DNA of 63,857 nucleotides from an uncultured Telmatospirillum sp. GTDB lineage: Bacteria; Pseudomonadota; Alphaproteobacteria; Rhodospirillales; Magnetospirillaceae. Both the position numbers and the translations under genes were made by a program. The stretch is taken from positions 1 through 63,857 of the forward strand of contig CAIOJO010000064.1 of assembly GCA_903858635.1 (NCBI GenBank). The letters run 5' to 3'. The notes beneath the pieces were generated by a model that was not told where the DNA came from, ran no database searches, and saw only the letters and a program-made list of their open reading frames with translations. Each line of letters opens with the position of its first letter. Within the stretch, counting starts at the first letter, position 1. Below, piece after piece: positions 61,912 through 63,857 of the stretch.

Positions 61912-63452
61912 GGCCGTTCTCCGGTCCCGCTGCGGCCGGCCGGCGGACCGCCGGCAGCCCCGGCCGTGGGATTGGCGTCGCGCAGCTGCTGCAGCAGATC
62001 GGATTGGAGAAGTTGCTGCGCGGTTTGCGGAACCAGTTTCTGCATCTGGGGGTTCTGCGCCACCAGCTGGATCAGGGCGGGAAGCAGTTGGGCCAGGTTC
62101 GCCGGACTGGCCAGCCCGAGCCCGCCGCTTCCCTTGGGAGGGGTCACCGCGCGCAGATGGTTCGGGTCGCGCAGCCAGATATCCTCGGCCGGAATGATGT
62201 TGAGCCGGGTGCCTTGGGCGACCGTCAAGACCGGACGGATGTCGACGTTCTCCTGGACCATGCGCTGCCCCAGCGCATCGAGGTCGTTGCCCAGACGGTT
62301 GGCAGCTTGAGCCTTGCCGCTCAAGCTCTGGGTGGTCCCTCCCAGCGGGCTGACGACGGCGGCGCTGCTGCCATCCAGCACCCACTCGCCACCGGCGGCA
62401 ATGACGCTGGTCAGCAGTGAACTCCCATATTTTTCGAAGAAGCGGCTGTCGAGATCGCCAGGCAGGCCGGTGCGGCCCATGACGTCGGCCCCGGGGCTGT
62501 CGATATTGATGTTGACGCCATCCGGCCGGATGATCCGCCACCAGCTGATGTCGAGGCGCGCCTGCCCGACCTTGGCCAGAGACTGGGTGCGCCCGATCAC
62601 CCGGGACCCGGCCGGGATCAGCACCAACCGCCCATCGGAGCCATAGACCGGGCGTTCCACCACGGCGATGGCCCGGCCGGGCAATTGGCTGTTGATGGTG
62701 TTCTCCAGCACGGCCGGAATGTACCGATCGGCGGTGATGACGCGCGAGCGATCCACCGGAAGGCTGCTGACGATGCCCGGCAGGCCGGCCTCGGTATAAT
62801 TCGGATCATCGGCGCCCAAGGGCGGCAGGGCCTCGTCGTCCTCGACGACCAGGCCGGCATCCTGCCGCGAGCGGGCGAACAGGAGCGATGCCTCGGCATT
62901 GGCCACGGGGGCCGATGGCGACGGGCCGAAGCGATCGGCCTGGCTCGGGCCGGCCTCGCCGCTCAACGAAACGAACAGGCTGCCGCCGCCGCCGACCTGG
63001 TCGACCACCACTTCGCCATCGGCGATGCCTTGGCGGGCCGGACGAAAGGTCACCTCGACCTGGCAGGAGGCGCCCGGAGCGACCTCGACGCCCTTGCCGC
63101 AACTGCCGCCCACCCGGTAGGCGGAAGCCTGCCCGGCCACATGGATGGTCCCCAGGGTGACCGGCAGTTCGCCGGTGTTGGCCAGGTCGATCTGCCGAAC
63201 CGCCTGATCACCGGCAGCCAGCGGCGGGAACGCGATGGCCCCGGTGCTGGCCGTCAGGTGGCCGGGAGCGGGCGGCGGCCGGGGCTTGTCCTGCGCTTTG
63301 CGGATCAGGGTATCGAGCGTGCTTTCGCCCTTGGGGATCGGCAGCTTCCGCTCCGGGCGGGGCGGCGGGTTGTCGTCGCAGCCGCCGACCCCCAGCACCA
63401 GACAGGCGGCCAAAGCCACCGCTCGCACCGGGATGCTCCCCCTGGCCACCAT
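61908..63452 (-). CDS. virB10: VirB10/TrbI-like protein with lipoprotein signal and Ig-like (ASH) domain
   Basis: The 514-residue protein begins with a predicted type II signal: VRAVALAACLVLGVGGC with Cys25 followed by Asp-Asp, which favours inner-membrane retention. Residues about 66-170 form an Ig-like, ASH/choice-of-anchor-D type domain (LANTGELPVTLGTIHV, GSCGKGVEVAPGASCQVEVT). The C-terminal half is the TrbI core (IPAVLENTINSQLPGRAIAV, LIPAGSRVIGRTQS). Normal VirB10 has an N-terminal membrane helix and no such domain. Start ATG 63450-63452. Confidence 0.85.
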   Translation of the reverse strand: MVARGSIPVRAVALAACLVLGVGGCDDNPPPRPERKLPIPKGESTLDTLIRKAQDKPRPPPAPGHLTASTGAIAFPPLAAGDQAVRQIDLANTGELPVTLGTIHVAGQASAYRVGGSCGKGVEVAPGASCQVEVTFRPARQGIADGEVVVDQVGGGGSLFVSLSGEAGPSQADRFGPSPSAPVANAEASLLFARSRQDAGLVVEDDEALPPLGADDPNYTEAGLPGIVSSLPVDRSRVITADRYIPAVLENTINSQLPGRAIAVVERPVYGSDGRLVLIPAGSRVIGRTQSLAKVGQARLDISWWRIIRPDGVNINIDSPGADVMGRTGLPGDLDSRFFEKYGSSLLTSVIAAGGEWVLDGSSAAVVSPLGGTTQSLSGKAQAANRLGNDLDALGQRMVQENVDIRPVLTVAQGTRLNIIPAEDIWLRDPNHLRAVTPPKGSGGLGLASPANLAQLLPALIQLVAQNPQMQKLVPQTAQQLLQSDLLQQLRDANPTAGAAGGPPAGRSGTGERP

Positions 63453-63814
63453 CTGCCGCACCGCCCAATTCTCCGAATTGGCAACGAAACGCGGCAAATG
63501 TATCTGTTTTGGATCGCCGTGTAAACAAGGGCGCCCCGCCCCGGGCCGCGAAGCCCCGCTCAGGCCCGCTGACGCCGCCTTATCAGCCCGAAACCGCTGG
63601 CCAGGCTGTGCAGCAGGGCGATGATCCAGCCCAGCATCGGCGGCAGGACCACGGCCGTTCCCATATCGCTGCGCCAGGCGGCCAGTCGGTGCGCGTAAGC
63701 GGCGTCGAGGCAATCATTGGGGATGTCCCGGTCGATGTTGAAATTGGAGGGCAGGCGTTGCTCACCTTGAGCCTGTAGGCTCGGGGTGTCGAATCCGCAA
63801 AGGAGAGCAACGCC
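63453..63814. other. Uncertain 362-bp region upstream of virB10
   Basis: No complete gene could be assigned. On the - strand a frame ending at 63560 reads like protein (DRDIPNDCLDAAYAHRLAAW, LPPMLGWIIALLHSLASGFG), but its only start is an ATG at 63664 (34 codons); it may be the 3' end of a gene entering from beyond the window. The other strand shows an SD and a start at 63815. A hairpin is noted separately. Confidence 0.35.
63763..63788. repeat. Hairpin/operator-like inverted repeat
   Basis: CACC-TT-GAGCC and GGCTC-GG-GGTG are inverted complements around TGTA, with the two inner bases forming wobble pairs. It lies 26 bp before the start of the partial + strand gene. Confidence 0.4.
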
Positions 63815-63857
63815 ATGAAGAAATCTACCACATTGGCCGCCGTCGTTCCGGCGACAA
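63815..63857 (+). CDS. Partial gene with signal-peptide-like start
   Basis: An ATG preceded by AAAGGAGAG (spacing about 6) opens MKKSTTLAAVVPAT, the start of a probable signal peptide, and runs off the window. It would be divergent from virB10. No function can be given, and it conflicts with the long - strand frame mentioned for the gap before it. Confidence 0.45.
   Translation, partial: MKKSTTLAAVVPAT

Overview
The window is a high-G+C chromosomal segment of an alphaproteobacterium, most likely Rhodospirillales and Magnetospirillum/Phaeospirillum-like. This is inferred from gene content and order: rpsF-rpsR-DUF2232-rplI, a DUF1285-NUDIX-small membrane protein-cca run, cheZ, a phasin, bacteriohemerythrins, and many GTG/TTG starts with ATGA/GTGA/TTGA overlaps. 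No rRNA, tRNA, CRISPR array or transposase was recognised.

Layout. 1-3.8 kb: the 3' end of dxs, a metallo-beta-lactamase-fold hydrolase, a cytidylate-kinase-like protein, cheZ and a bacteriohemerythrin. 3.9-6.9 kb: a tightly coupled trio (EEP phosphatase/nuclease, ADP-ribosylglycohydrolase, ROK sugar kinase). 6.9-8.5 kb: a decayed patch holding an intact MNT nucleotidyltransferase beside an internally deleted HepT-like toxin, a frameshifted exported protein and a periodic inverted repeat. 8.5-13 kb: fatty-acid synthesis (fabD, fabG, acpP, fabF) followed by mltG. 13-25.5 kb: housekeeping genes on the + strand (rpsF, rpsR, rplI, cfa, dnaB, alr, mlaE/F, radA, cvpA, purF, an SDR). 25.5-28.8 kb: a 2-oxoacid dehydrogenase operon (E1alpha, E1beta, E2; no E3). 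29-32.8 kb: a fused SpmA/SpmB membrane protein, a chemoreceptor with a C-terminal hemerythrin domain, and a small lipoprotein.

32.8-39.4 kb is a four-gene MoxR / DUF58 / BatA-DUF4159 / VWA membrane-protein operon. 39.4-46.5 kb holds DUF1285, CoA pyrophosphatase, a small membrane protein, cca, a LOG-family hydrolase, a phasin, a four-CBS/PAS/GGDEF/EAL protein and a frameshifted MAPEG gene. 46.6-52.2 kb is a complete biotin locus: bioF, an esterase in the BioH position, bioC, bioD and bioA on the - strand, divergent from bioB. 52.2-57.1 kb carries a DUF2076 protein, two unknown proteins, an EamA transporter and an MsbA-type ABC exporter. 57.1-63.5 kb is part of a type IV secretion/mobilisation module (MobC-like protein, candidate oriT or operator, prepilin peptidase, VirD4, VirB11, VirB10) that appears to continue beyond the window.

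The most unusual items are a VirB10 homologue with a predicted lipoprotein signal and an inserted Ig-like (ASH-type) domain, the uncharacterised EEP/ADP-ribosylglycohydrolase/ROK operon, an MNT-HepT pair whose toxin has lost its catalytic centre, three dispersed inverted repeats whose arms share a 9-bp periodicity, and two genes broken by single frameshifts. All family assignments come from reading the translated sequences; no database search was run.
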